A stretch of 64,000 nt of DNA from Erythrobacter sp. SCSIO 43205 (GTDB taxonomy: Bacteria > Pseudomonadota > Alphaproteobacteria > Sphingomonadales > Sphingomonadaceae), in the NCBI RefSeq assembly GCF_019904235.1, contig NZ_CP063202.1, positions 2,294,001-2,358,000 of the forward strand, given 5' to 3'. The notes beneath the pieces were generated by a model. It did no database searches and was not told the DNA's origin. It worked only from the letters and a program-made list of their open reading frames with translations. The position numbers and the translations under genes were made by a program. Positions 9,086 to 19,015 of the stretch are shown one piece after another. Position 1 is the stretch's first letter; every line of letters begins with the position of its first letter.

Positions 9086-9163
9086 GCGCATCCCCGCGGA
9101 GGCGGGGATCTCCTTCAATCAAGCGCCATTCAGCACTAGATCCCCGCCTCCGCGGGGAAGCGC
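9086..9163. repeat. Inverted pair of GC-rich palindromes (REPIN-like)
   Basis: Two 26-base units, 9086-9111 and 9138-9163, are inverted copies of each other with a single mismatch; the core 20 bases are identical. Each unit is itself a hairpin: an 8-bp stem ATCCCCGC/GCGGGGAT with a GGAG loop. The spacer is 26 bases. It lies in the 102-base gap between guaB and the RsmB-type gene. The design, two small palindromes facing each other, matches REPIN-type elements. It could also act as a transcription attenuator below guaB. Confidence 0.85.
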
Positions 9164-9180
9164 CGATGGCTATAGGCCGA

Positions 9181-10707
<1,527 letters not shown>

Positions 10708-10735
10708 CTAGGGGAGGCTTGTGCGTAATCCTCGA

Positions 10736-12208
10736 CTATTGTGACAGGGATGTGTCTGCGGATGTGCTGGCAAGGCGCGTGACCAGTTCTTCATGCAGCA
10801 GAAGATCATCGACCGCTCCGCCCATTTCAATCGCACCCACTTCGTCAGTGGGGCTGTGATACCGCGTCGCCATATAAGGGCCGAGCACGATTTCAGAGGC
10901 AAAAGCGGTGGAGATCAGGACCGAAGGCACTCCTGCTTCCAGCAACACCCAGCCATCGTGGCGTTTGAGATAGCTTTGCGCAAATTCACGATTGCCCAGT
11001 TCCACCCCGCGCTTTTGCACCACCTCTTGAACAATTGCATCAAGCGGAGTTCGTCCCTCGCCCACGAACCCGAAATTGCCGCCCGCAGGCGCCACCGCCA
11101 CAGAATCGAAGTTGAACGCTGCAACGATGCTCTCCAATGGCACAGGCGGGCTTTCGACGAAGGCCTTTGCGCCCAAAAGCCCTGCCTCTTCCGCGCTGGT
11201 CGCAAGCAGATAGATGTCGCGGTCATGCGGGCCATTGGCTTTGAGGCGCGCTGCCAACTCCAGCATCAGCGCTAGACCAGAGGCATTGTCGACCGCGCCA
11301 TTGCAAATCGGATCAGGCGTCGCTGGCGCACATTCGCCAAAATGGTCCCAATGCGCCATTAGCAGCACCGCGCCAGCCCCCCGCACCGTTCCGGGTATCA
11401 GGCCGATAACATTGGCGCTTGTGAACCTGCGCCGGGTCGAATGAACATCAATGGCGATGGTGTTGGGCATCAATTGCCCTCGAAATTCGGGCAAGGCTGC
11501 TTTTGTGATAAGACGGTCCCACTCACCTGCTGGAAGCGCTCTTGCAAAGGCGTCGCGGGTAACAAAAGCGTTTAGCCGGTCGCTTTCAACACCCGCCAAA
11601 AGCAAGCGCTCACGCTCAAACCGGGCGCGCTCTGTGTTCAATGCCGCTTCGTCGGGCAGAACGGTCAGGATGGCGGCAGGGTGCGCTTCAAATATCCTCT
11701 CTCGCACCGCAAGATCGCTTTCGCTTCCCGTCATTACCACAATGCGGCCAGTCATTTCTTCGGGATCAATTTCGTGCGAGCCATCGCCGATAAAGATCAC
11801 CTCCACCCCGTCGATAAGCACCCGGCTGTCGAGCGAATAGGCCGCGCTTTCGCGCAAAGGCAGGGTCAAGGCGCGGGTAGCGGTGCGAACGGTGATCGTG
11901 TGATCGAGCGGCTGGGTGCTGACCAGTTCCACTGGCGCACGCCATTCGCTGCCCGGATCATTGGTGCCAGACTGAATGCCCATCGCCTGCATCCGGCTGA
12001 TGAGATAGGAGACAGTGCGCTCACCACCCGGTGTTCCCGGTCTGCGCCCGCCAAATTCGTCGCTGGCCAACACTTCGATATCGCGCAACATCCGCGTCGC
12101 CGCCGCATCACGCTGTGCCTGAAGGTTTGGACCGGCAGGTGTCCCGGCGCAGGCAGAGAGCGCTGCGCAAACTATGGTAGCAAAAAGAAGGCGACCCAAA
12201 GGCGTCAT
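10736..12208 (-). CDS. M28 family zinc peptidase, lipoprotein
   Basis: 490 residues with a lipoprotein signal (lipobox LSAC, Cys20). A PA-like insert lies at about residues 130-230. The M28 metal ligands are visible: HWDH, NGAVDNASG, AEEAG, FNFDS and RYHSPTDE. It is probably an aminopeptidase acting on peptides in the periplasm or at the outer membrane. Its ATG overlaps the bdhA stop by four bases (12205-12208), so the two are translationally coupled. Confidence 0.9.
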   Translation of the reverse strand: MTPLGRLLFATIVCAALSACAGTPAGPNLQAQRDAAATRMLRDIEVLASDEFGGRRPGTPGGERTVSYLISRMQAMGIQSGTNDPGSEWRAPVELVSTQPLDHTITVRTATRALTLPLRESAAYSLDSRVLIDGVEVIFIGDGSHEIDPEEMTGRIVVMTGSESDLAVRERIFEAHPAAILTVLPDEAALNTERARFERERLLLAGVESDRLNAFVTRDAFARALPAGEWDRLITKAALPEFRGQLMPNTIAIDVHSTRRRFTSANVIGLIPGTVRGAGAVLLMAHWDHFGECAPATPDPICNGAVDNASGLALMLELAARLKANGPHDRDIYLLATSAEEAGLLGAKAFVESPPVPLESIVAAFNFDSVAVAPAGGNFGFVGEGRTPLDAIVQEVVQKRGVELGNREFAQSYLKRHDGWVLLEAGVPSVLISTAFASEIVLGPYMATRYHSPTDEVGAIEMGGAVDDLLLHEELVTRLASTSADTSLSQ

Positions 12209-12984
12209 TCGGCGGTCCAGCCTCCGTCGATGCTCCAGTTCGCGCCGGTCACATTAGAGGCCGCATCGCTGCACAAGAAAACTGCCATTGCGCCCACTTC
12301 TTCGGGTTGAACAAATTTCTTAGTCGGCTGCTTTGCAAGAAGAACGTCATTCATAACCTCTTCGCGCGTCATTGAGCGCGCCTGCATCGTATCGGGGATC
12401 TGCCCCTCCACCAGAGGCGTCCAGACATAGCCCGGAGAGATGCAATTCGCCGTCACTCCGCATTGCGCCAATTCGAGCGCAATCGTCTTGGTAAAACCAT
12501 CAATTGCGTGCTTGGTCGAAACATAAGCGCTCTTGAAAGGCGAGGCTTGCTTGGAATGTGCGCTGGCGGTGTTGATAATGCGGCCCCAGCCCGCCTCCTT
12601 CATCGCGGGCACGGCGAGGCGCGTGGTATGGAACACAGCCGACAGATTAAGCGCGACTATCGCGTCCCATTTCTCGACCGGAAAATCCTCCACAGGCGCA
12701 ACGTGCTGCATCCCGGCATTGTTGACGAGAATGTCGATGGGTCCGACTTCTTCCATCATCGCTTCAATTGCAGCTGGATCCATCAGGTTCGCGCCATTGT
12801 GAACAGCGTCCAATTCCTCGCACAAACGGGCGATCTCGGCTTCCTCGCCAAAGCCATTGAGCACGACCTCAGCCCCCGCGCCATGAAGAGCGCGTGCAAC
12901 GGCAAGTCCGATGCCCGAAGTTGATCCGGTCACCAGCGCGCGTTTCCCCTGTAAATCAGCAACTAAACTGTTCTGTTTGTGCAT
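12205..12984 (-). CDS. bdhA: 3-hydroxybutyrate dehydrogenase
   Basis: 259 residues of the short-chain dehydrogenase family. TGSTSGIG binds NAD, and the catalytic residues are Ser in TASAHS and YVSTK. The features that separate D-beta-hydroxybutyrate dehydrogenase from other SDRs are present: VLNGFG near residue 42, CISPGYVWTPLVE, and VFLCSDAASNVTGAN ending in IDGGWTAE. It interconverts 3-hydroxybutyrate and acetoacetate, which fits the PHA genes at 46.6 kb. It is first in a minus-strand run. Confidence 0.88.
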   Translation of the reverse strand: MHKQNSLVADLQGKRALVTGSTSGIGLAVARALHGAGAEVVLNGFGEEAEIARLCEELDAVHNGANLMDPAAIEAMMEEVGPIDILVNNAGMQHVAPVEDFPVEKWDAIVALNLSAVFHTTRLAVPAMKEAGWGRIINTASAHSKQASPFKSAYVSTKHAIDGFTKTIALELAQCGVTANCISPGYVWTPLVEGQIPDTMQARSMTREEVMNDVLLAKQPTKKFVQPEEVGAMAVFLCSDAASNVTGANWSIDGGWTAE

Positions 12985-13135
12985 TGCGAGCTATTCCCAA
13001 AAGTGTACGGTGTGTTTGCCTTTCATTGCCTCGCAGCAAGCTCGTGTCCAGCGAATTGCGAAGCGAGATGGCAGGTGTTGGAGCGTCCCTTTGACGAGGC
13101 TATCGTCGATGGGCCTTGCAAAGGGGAATTTGAAC

Positions 13136-14002
13136 GTGCGGTTGGGCCGATACGATACTTCAAAAATCAAAGTGCGCACAGGCGGACGCGGTACAGGTCG
13201 CGCTGGCAAGGCGGGCGGGATTGGCTGCGGCACGATTGTGATCGCAATCATTGCTGCCCTCGTCTTCGGGGTTGATCCGATGCAGACGATTGGCGTCATG
13301 CAAGGCATGGATGGCTCATCGTCTCAGGTCAGCCAGCAACCTCAGTTGAGCGAGGATCAGCTTTGCTCCACCGGCCCTTACGCCGATGAAGCGTGCCGCG
13401 CGGTTCAGAGCCTCAATGAAACGTGGGAGCCGATTGTGCGCCAGGCGGGCATACGCTTTGAGCAACCTGAACTGGTGCTCTACCCTCCCGGCCCGATTTC
13501 CACGCAAGGATGCGGCAATGCCAGCTCGGCCGCAGGGCCGTTTTATTGTCCCGCCGACATGGGCATTTACATCGAAACAGGCTTTTTTGACCAACTCGCG
13601 CAAATGTCGGGCACCAGAGGCGATTTCGCGCGTCTTTACGTCATGGCGCACGAATATGGTCATCATATCCAGAACTTAACCGGAATGTCCGCGCAGGTCC
13701 GCAGCGCTCAGGCGCAGAACCCGCGTCAGGCTAACCAGTTGCTTGTGCGCCTTGAACTTCAGGCCGATTGTTACGCAGGGGTCTGGGCAGGCCAGAACCG
13801 CAACCTTCTCGATCCGGATGATCTGGGCGAAGGGATGCGCGCGGCCTCCAGCGTGGGGGATGACACGATCCAGCGCCGTGCGGGTCAGCGCATCAATCCC
13901 GAAGGATTTACTCATGGCACCAGCGAGCAGCGCATGGAAGCGCTGAGGCGGGGTCTACAAAGCAGCGATGCAGGAGCGTGTGATGTCTATTTCAACAGTT
14001 AA
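13136..14002 (+). CDS. Neutral zinc metallopeptidase (YpfJ family)
   Basis: 288 residues starting VRLGRYDTS, as is usual for this family, from a GTG at 13136 with AGGGGA about 9 bases before it; longer in-frame starts exist but lack conservation. A single membrane segment (residues about 32-50, IGCGTIVIAIIAALVFG) follows a Gly-rich basic stretch. The zinc motif is HEYGHH, within VMAHEYGHHIQNLTG, and a C-terminal ELQADCYAGVW supplies the third ligand region. The substrate is unknown. Its 3' end overlaps the next gene. Confidence 0.87.
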   Translation: MRLGRYDTSKIKVRTGGRGTGRAGKAGGIGCGTIVIAIIAALVFGVDPMQTIGVMQGMDGSSSQVSQQPQLSEDQLCSTGPYADEACRAVQSLNETWEPIVRQAGIRFEQPELVLYPPGPISTQGCGNASSAAGPFYCPADMGIYIETGFFDQLAQMSGTRGDFARLYVMAHEYGHHIQNLTGMSAQVRSAQAQNPRQANQLLVRLELQADCYAGVWAGQNRNLLDPDDLGEGMRAASSVGDDTIQRRAGQRINPEGFTHGTSEQRMEALRRGLQSSDAGACDVYFNS

Positions 14003-14534
14003 GTCCGTCCTTTTTGGCGCGGCTCTCGCAGCCGGTTTGCCGTGCGCTGCGGCGCACGCCCAAGTGAACAGCGAGCCGGACGCGATGGATGTCGCGCGCA
14101 CCCCGCTGGAAGACTTGAACATTGATGCCGAGGATCTGCCCGACATTCTCGTCAAAGCAGCAGGCAACCCTTACAGTGTTGAAGGGTTAGCGGCCTGCAA
14201 TGATCTGGTCACGGAAATCGCGGTCTTGGACAACACCTTGGGACCAGACTTCGACCTTCCCCAAGAGGAACGCGACCGGATCAGCGCCGGGCGTATCGGC
14301 AAAAGCCTGGTCGGATCACTTCTCCCGTTTCGCAGCATTTTGCGCGAGGTGACGGGCGCTGCGAAAAGGAAAGACGAATATGAGGCTGCTGTAACCGCAG
14401 GCCTTGTCAGACGCGCTTTTCTGAAAGGCGTAGGTTTGGGAAGAGGCTGCGCATATCCTGCCCGTCCGCGCGATATGGCCAATGTTCCTGCGCCAAATCC
14501 AGAGGTTGAGCTTGAACAGACCGGCGGCGAGTAA
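13983..14534 (+). CDS. Exported hypothetical protein
   Basis: 183 residues with a signal peptide (cleavage near AHA-Q at about residue 27). The ATG at 13983 has AGGAG 7 bases upstream and lies inside the last codons of the metallopeptidase gene, so the two are coupled. The mature part has a basic central region (EVTGAAKRKDEYEAA) and single Cys residues in AACND and GRGCAY. No family was recognised. It may be a partner or substrate of the upstream peptidase, by position only. Confidence 0.75.
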   Translation: MSISTVKSVLFGAALAAGLPCAAAHAQVNSEPDAMDVARTPLEDLNIDAEDLPDILVKAAGNPYSVEGLAACNDLVTEIAVLDNTLGPDFDLPQEERDRISAGRIGKSLVGSLLPFRSILREVTGAAKRKDEYEAAVTAGLVRRAFLKGVGLGRGCAYPARPRDMANVPAPNPEVELEQTGGE

Positions 14535-14560
14535 ACGCGCTTTTTTCAAGACATGAGAAA

Positions 14561-14588
14561 CGGCGCCGGAGTTATCCTCACAGCGCCG
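14561..14588. terminator. Possible hairpin between convergent genes
   Basis: A 6-bp GC stem, CGGCGC/GCGCCG, with a 16-base loop lies between the exported protein gene and the BlaR-like gene that converges on it. No T-run follows. The call rests on position and stem only. Confidence 0.25.
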
Positions 14589-14610
14589 CTCCCCCTCTCC
14601 CAATCAAGTT

Positions 14611-16275
14611 CTAGCGAGCGTTGTCAGACCAGCGGTCAATCGCGCGGTCGATTTCGCGCAGCGCGGCCTTGCGCGCCTGTTTGCTTAGGCCGGTGTCGTT
14701 CTTGATGTCTTCGCGCGCCTCTTTAAGGCCTTCAAGCGCGGTAGCCATCACCCGCTTTTGACAGATTTTAACAACGCGCGTCCCGTCGCCAAGCTCGCTT
14801 GTCGTTGCGACCTCACTGTCTGAGCCATCGCAACTGCTCTCAACGCGCACCTTGGCATGACCCTCGCGGTCCATTTCGACCTCAACCTCGGCCATGGCGG
14901 TTTCGATGATCTGAGGCAGGTCTTCAAGAACGCGGTTCGCCTCTTCCAGCCCCGCGCGCACGCCGGTCATGATCTCTTCGATCTGCTCTTCGCTCAGCTT
15001 TCCATCGGCATCGGTTTCGATGCTGCGGCGGATGCGCATTTCGCGTTTGACTTGGCCTTCGCCGTCCGGAGCATCTGCCATTTCGCGTTTGACGATAACG
15101 CGCACGTTTTTCTCTTCGCTGTCCTCATCATTCTTTACGACAAAAACGCGCTCTTCGTGTGTCCCGCCATCGATTGCGGCGTCGGGGTCAATGGTCGCCA
15201 TCTGCTCATTGACGACGAATTCCTGCACAAGCTCCTGCGGCGCTGATTGGGTCTGCGCTCCTTGTGAAGGCTCGCTCGCGGCATAGCTGATTGAGGCGGT
15301 GAGCGGCAGGGCAATCACGCCTGCGCCAAGCAAGGCCCTACCAGCAAGGCGCTGTTTTCTATTCGTGTTTTCCATTTTCAGGCTCCTCAATCGATGAATA
15401 ATAGATTTCTCGCCCAGCACCGGGCACGCCATGGGTGCGGTCAGGGCATGGGCGGGTGATCTTGCCGACCCTGCGGCAAAACTGACGATAAGGTTGGCGT
15501 AAATCTCGCGGGTGCCCCGCTTGGCATTGGCCATCACACGCGCATCGCAGGCCGCCTCCTGATCACGGCGCAGCGCCAGCCAGCCATAACGGCCAAGCGG
15601 GTTCCACCAATGGATCGCAAACAGCGGTTGAACGAGGATATTGACAAGCAGATCGCGGCCTCGGTGATGCTCGAGCTCATGTTCAAGCGCCAAGTCACGC
15701 AATGCGCGATCAGGCTGCGCGAGGAACCCTTGTGGCAAGGCGATAACCTTGTCGATCACGCCAAAGGCAAGCGGTGCGTTGGTGCCCGGCGTTTCAATGA
15801 GGCGCACCTTACCGCAGCGGCCCATTTCGCGCGCACCGTCCAGCAATTCACTACGAAGGCGAAAATAGGCCGAGAAACGAAGCACAAGAAACAGACCAGC
15901 GCCAACCAGCCAAAGGCCAAGCGCGGGGCCAACAAGCTGGCTGAAATCGAATGCCAGCACCTGCCCGACAATTGGGTTCGCCAATTCCTCAGCCCGGACA
16001 GGCGAAAGCGCGGCCTCCTCTGCCAAGGCAGAAGGTTGCAGGGTCTTAATCGGTGCCTGTGCGAGAGGTTCGCTGACCTGTGAGGCGGCAGGCTCACTCA
16101 CCTGCATCCAAGCAGGTAACTCAATCGGGGGGAGGAACAATCGCAGCGCGGGCAAAGCCCACAAGGCATAGGCGATTTGCGGCCCGAAGTGGCGCGCCAC
16201 AGGACGACGCACCAGCAGCACGAATGCAATCAACACCGCTGTCCAAAGAAGCGTTTCGATCATCCAGTGCGTCAT
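14611..16275 (-). CDS. BlaR1-like M56 membrane metallopeptidase
   Basis: 554 residues. Membrane segments lie at about residues 8-23, 32-50 and 110-132, followed by the M56 zinc site HELEH (residues 199-203) and the downstream DQEAACD. A further hydrophobic segment at about 309-333 leads into a 220-residue charged C-terminal region rich in Glu, Asp and Arg. That region does not resemble the penicillin-binding sensor of BlaR1/MecR1, so the signal sensed is unknown. The family cleaves a BlaI-type repressor on sensing. The ATG overlaps the repressor's stop by four bases. Confidence 0.85.
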   Translation of the reverse strand: MTHWMIETLLWTAVLIAFVLLVRRPVARHFGPQIAYALWALPALRLFLPPIELPAWMQVSEPAASQVSEPLAQAPIKTLQPSALAEEAALSPVRAEELANPIVGQVLAFDFSQLVGPALGLWLVGAGLFLVLRFSAYFRLRSELLDGAREMGRCGKVRLIETPGTNAPLAFGVIDKVIALPQGFLAQPDRALRDLALEHELEHHRGRDLLVNILVQPLFAIHWWNPLGRYGWLALRRDQEAACDARVMANAKRGTREIYANLIVSFAAGSARSPAHALTAPMACPVLGEKSIIHRLRSLKMENTNRKQRLAGRALLGAGVIALPLTASISYAASEPSQGAQTQSAPQELVQEFVVNEQMATIDPDAAIDGGTHEERVFVVKNDEDSEEKNVRVIVKREMADAPDGEGQVKREMRIRRSIETDADGKLSEEQIEEIMTGVRAGLEEANRVLEDLPQIIETAMAEVEVEMDREGHAKVRVESSCDGSDSEVATTSELGDGTRVVKICQKRVMATALEGLKEAREDIKNDTGLSKQARKAALREIDRAIDRWSDNAR

Positions 16276-16655
16276 GATTTAAGCTCCTTCAAAAGAGCCT
16301 CAATCTCGCTCACGTCCTCCTCGGTCAGTGCCTCTGTTTGCGCCAGATGCGCGACCAGTGACGCAGCGCGGCCGCCGAAAAGGCGATCAACAAGACGGCG
16401 CGATTCCCCGCCGACATAATCAGCGCGCGCGATCAAGGGCGAATAAAGGAAGCGGCGCCCGTCAGGCTTTGCCTCAATCGCGCCCTTTTGAACAAGGCGC
16501 GAGAGCAGCGTCTTGACCGTCGCAAGGCTCCAATCGCGGGTCTTGCACACGGTGTCACATACCTCGGAGGCGCTTGCCGTGCCGTGGTCCCAAAGGGCCT
16601 CCATCACGGCGTGCTCTGCCTCGCTTATGCGTTCTGGTTGATCGGTCTTTTTCAA
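16272..16655 (-). CDS. BlaI/MecI/CopY family transcriptional repressor
   Basis: 127 residues with a winged-helix domain: ISEAEHAVMEALW, then SASEVCDTVC and the recognition helix SLATVKTLLSRLVQKGAI, followed by a C-terminal dimerisation helix. No ATG precedes the conserved part. A TTG at 16655, five bases after GGGGAGG, is the best start; another TTG at 16676 is possible. It is coupled to the M56 peptidase downstream, the usual BlaI-BlaR pairing, and a matching operator dyad lies 34 bases upstream. Confidence 0.88.
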   Translation of the reverse strand: MKKTDQPERISEAEHAVMEALWDHGTASASEVCDTVCKTRDWSLATVKTLLSRLVQKGAIEAKPDGRRFLYSPLIARADYVGGESRRLVDRLFGGRAASLVAHLAQTEALTEEDVSEIEALLKELKS

Positions 16656-16688
16656 AACAGCCTCCCCATCCAACAATCAGGGTAACGA

Positions 16689-16721
16689 TTACAGGTGTAG
16701 TCACATCGACTACGGCTGTAA
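16689..16721. promoter_or_regulatory. BlaI-type operator dyad
   Basis: Two 14-base arms, TTACAGGTGTAGTC and GACTACGGCTGTAA, are inverted repeats with two mismatches and a 5-base spacer. The left arm contains TACAGGTGTA, an exact match to the TACA-N2-TGTA core bound by BlaI/CopY repressors. It sits between the repressor start and the divergent fusion gene at 16791, so it could control both directions. Confidence 0.75.
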
Positions 16722-16790
16722 ACATTGCTGCCACATGAATGGGCCCGTTTGATGCTTGTTTCTCGGCGAAGGACCAATATCCTAGGACGA

Positions 16791-18374
16791 ATGACATTGA
16801 GACGATTTCTTACCGCTGCGCTTTCTGGCGTCATTTCTCTTGCGCTTGGGCTGAGCCTGCCCGGTCCCGCTCATGCGCAAGATGAATTCTTCGTCGAAAC
16901 ACAGCCGGTTGACCTCAACGAAAGCGACCCTTCGCAAAACCAAGTGGGCGAGCTTATCTTTCGTGGGGGACTCGACATTGATCCGGGCGAAGAGGACATC
17001 GGCGGCATCTCCGGCCTCACATGGCACAATGACCGTTTGTTTGCCGTGGGTGATGATGGGCATTGGTTCTCAATCCAACCGGATGAGATCAACGGCACGC
17101 TTATCGACCTTTTGACATTTGAGCGGGGCGAATTGCTCGATGAGCGGGGCAAGCGCTTGAAGGGCAAGGACGAGGCCGATGCAGAGGCGATCTCATTCAT
17201 CCCGCAACTGGGTTGGTGGATCAGCTTCGAGCGCGAACATCGCATCTCGTACTATGCCGACTTGAATGTTGCGGCACAGTCATGGGCTATTGGCATGGAA
17301 GATGCGCCGCCGCTTCCCTTTCGCATTCGCGAAACGCTTGAAAGCAACAAGGGAATAGAAACATTGGCCCATCATTCGCGGGGTATGCTGGCCTGTGAAG
17401 AGCGCTTCGATCCTGATATGAACAATTGCGTGCGGTTCGATCAATTTGGCGAAGCCGACTACTTTCAGCTTGCACCTCCCCCCGAACTCGCAGAGCACAG
17501 CGGCGCGCCCACTGATGCTGCGTGCAAGGAGGATGGCACCTGCTTCGTCCTGTTCCGCAGCTATCGAGAGGGCGAAGGCAATCGCGCGGCTATCGTCAAA
17601 CTGCCAATGGAGGGCGAACCAGAAGTGCTCGCGGTGCTCACCCCTCCCCTTACCCTCGACAATTTTGAAGGGCTGGCGGTGCGTGAGCAATTTGGGAAAA
17701 CCTTCCTCTATATCGCCTCCGACAACAACTTCTCTGACACACAGCGCAACCTCCTGATGAAGTTTGAGGTGATGACGAAAGAGCAATTGATCGCGGCAAC
17801 CCCAGAGCCCGAAGTGAATTACGAGACGAAAGACGTGGTGCTTGAGACGACCAAAGGCGACATCACCATCCGCCTTGAGGTGGAGCGCGCGCCGATCACT
17901 GCGGCGAATTTCCTGCGCTACGTTGACGAAGGCCGCTTTGACGGGACGGTGTTTTACCGCGCGATGAAGCTCAATCGCGACCCCATGCCTAATGGTTTGA
18001 TCCAGGGGGGCACGCAATTTGACCCCAAGCGCATCCTACCCGGCATCCCGCATGAACCAACCACTGAAACGGGGCTTAGCCACACCAATGGCGCTGTCTC
18101 CATGGCTATGCTGGAGCCGGGGACCGCGAATGGCGATTTTTCGATTATGCTGGCTGACCAGATTGGGCTTGATGCCAACCCCGACTCAGACGATCCCACA
18201 TGGCAAGCGGGCTTTGCTGTCTTTGGCTATGTGATCGATGGGATGGATGTGGTGTCCGCAATCCATGCGGGCGAAGCAGACCCGAACAAGGGCGAAGGCG
18301 TGATGGTCGGGCAAATGCTGGCTGATCCGGTCGAGATCGTAAAAGCGCGGCGTGCGGAGAGGGCAGTCGAGTAG
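16791..18374 (+). CDS. Phytase-like esterase domain fused to a cyclophilin peptidyl-prolyl isomerase
   Basis: 527 residues with a signal peptide ending near AHAQ (residue 30). Residues about 45-327 match the esterase-like-activity-of-phytase family (ISGLTWHNDRLFAVGDDG, NKGIETLAHH, LDNFEGLAVRE). Residues about 345-520 are a cyclophilin domain (TTKGDITIRLE, APITAANFLRYV, FDGTVFYR, LIQGGTQFD, VFGYVIDGMDVV). The frame is open throughout, so this is one protein. It is probably periplasmic. The ATG at 16791 follows AGGA. It is divergent from the BlaI-like repressor, with the operator dyad in between. Joint action of the two domains is unknown. Confidence 0.85.
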   Translation: MTLRRFLTAALSGVISLALGLSLPGPAHAQDEFFVETQPVDLNESDPSQNQVGELIFRGGLDIDPGEEDIGGISGLTWHNDRLFAVGDDGHWFSIQPDEINGTLIDLLTFERGELLDERGKRLKGKDEADAEAISFIPQLGWWISFEREHRISYYADLNVAAQSWAIGMEDAPPLPFRIRETLESNKGIETLAHHSRGMLACEERFDPDMNNCVRFDQFGEADYFQLAPPPELAEHSGAPTDAACKEDGTCFVLFRSYREGEGNRAAIVKLPMEGEPEVLAVLTPPLTLDNFEGLAVREQFGKTFLYIASDNNFSDTQRNLLMKFEVMTKEQLIAATPEPEVNYETKDVVLETTKGDITIRLEVERAPITAANFLRYVDEGRFDGTVFYRAMKLNRDPMPNGLIQGGTQFDPKRILPGIPHEPTTETGLSHTNGAVSMAMLEPGTANGDFSIMLADQIGLDANPDSDDPTWQAGFAVFGYVIDGMDVVSAIHAGEADPNKGEGVMVGQMLADPVEIVKARRAERAVE

Positions 18375-18446
18375 GACAGCCTAATCGAGGCGCCCCTTGC
18401 GCTGAGACTGCTGCGCGGGCTTTGTAGGATTGATGCGATTGCTGGT

Positions 18447-18465
18447 GTTACCAATTTATGGTAAC
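18447..18465. promoter_or_regulatory. Palindrome upstream of parD, probable autoregulatory operator
   Basis: A perfect 7-bp inverted repeat, GTTACCA/TGGTAAC, with a 5-base AT spacer ends 9 bases before the antitoxin start codon. ParD-type antitoxins bind such dyads to repress their own operon. It overlaps the expected ribosome-binding region. Confidence 0.6.
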
Positions 18466-18474
18466 GCTTGAGGC

Positions 18475-18714
18475 ATGGGAAAGAATACATCCGTTTCGCT
18501 TGGCGAACATTTCGAGGAATACACGCGCAGCAAGGTCGCAACGGGCGAGTATAGCTCGACCAGCGAAGTCATTCGCGAAGCCTTGCGCCTGCACGAAGAA
18601 CGCTCGGTCTTCAAATCCAAGCTGCTCGAAGCGATTGATGAAGGGCTCGCGAGCCCGATTGATGAGAGCTTCGATATGGATGCGTGGATCAACGAAACTT
18701 TCCCAGAGGAATGA
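18475..18714 (+). CDS. parD: ParD-type antitoxin
   Basis: 79 residues. The N-terminal ribbon-helix-helix (TSVSLGEHFEEYTRSKVATG, then YSSTSEVIREALRLHEE) is the standard ParD DNA-binding fold, followed by an acidic toxin-binding tail. It should neutralise ParE and repress the operon through the palindrome just upstream. Its TGA overlaps the parE ATG (ATGA at 18711-18714). Confidence 0.9.
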   Translation: MGKNTSVSLGEHFEEYTRSKVATGEYSSTSEVIREALRLHEERSVFKSKLLEAIDEGLASPIDESFDMDAWINETFPEE

Positions 18715-19004
18715 CCCGCAAAGTCGTCTTTCGCACTGCCGCTAAACGGGACTTGTCTCAGCTTGGCGCGCAATCGGCACGAGAATGGGGCGCCCGTCGA
18801 ACACGGGGCTATCTTCTGGACCTAGATGCAAAGATTCAGAAGCTGGCTGAGAACCCGATGCTTGGGCATGAGGCAGGACTGGGCCGCGCAGGTGTCCGGC
18901 GCATGAACAGCGGGCGACACGCTGTGTTCTATGTGGTTGGTGAGGAGCGCATCGAGATCGTGCGGATATTGCACGTTTCGAGAGATGCTGGGCGTTGGGT
19001 TTAG
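18711..19004 (+). CDS. parE: ParE-type toxin
   Basis: 97 residues of the RelE/ParE superfamily: VVFRTAAKRDLSQLG at the start, then ENPMLGHEAGLGRAGVRRMNSG and HAVFYVVGEERIEIVRILH. ParE members poison DNA gyrase; RelE members cut mRNA, and the sequence alone favours ParE by its ParD partner. The start is fixed by the 4-base overlap with the antitoxin. No frameshift is seen, so the pair looks functional. Confidence 0.9.
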   Translation: MTRKVVFRTAAKRDLSQLGAQSAREWGARRTRGYLLDLDAKIQKLAENPMLGHEAGLGRAGVRRMNSGRHAVFYVVGEERIEIVRILHVSRDAGRWV

Positions 19005-19015
19005 GCTTCCCTTAT

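Noticed and set aside
9086-9163. CRISPR-like array
   Set aside because: Only two palindromic units in inverted orientation, with no regular spacers and no cas genes. A REPIN-like pair fits better.
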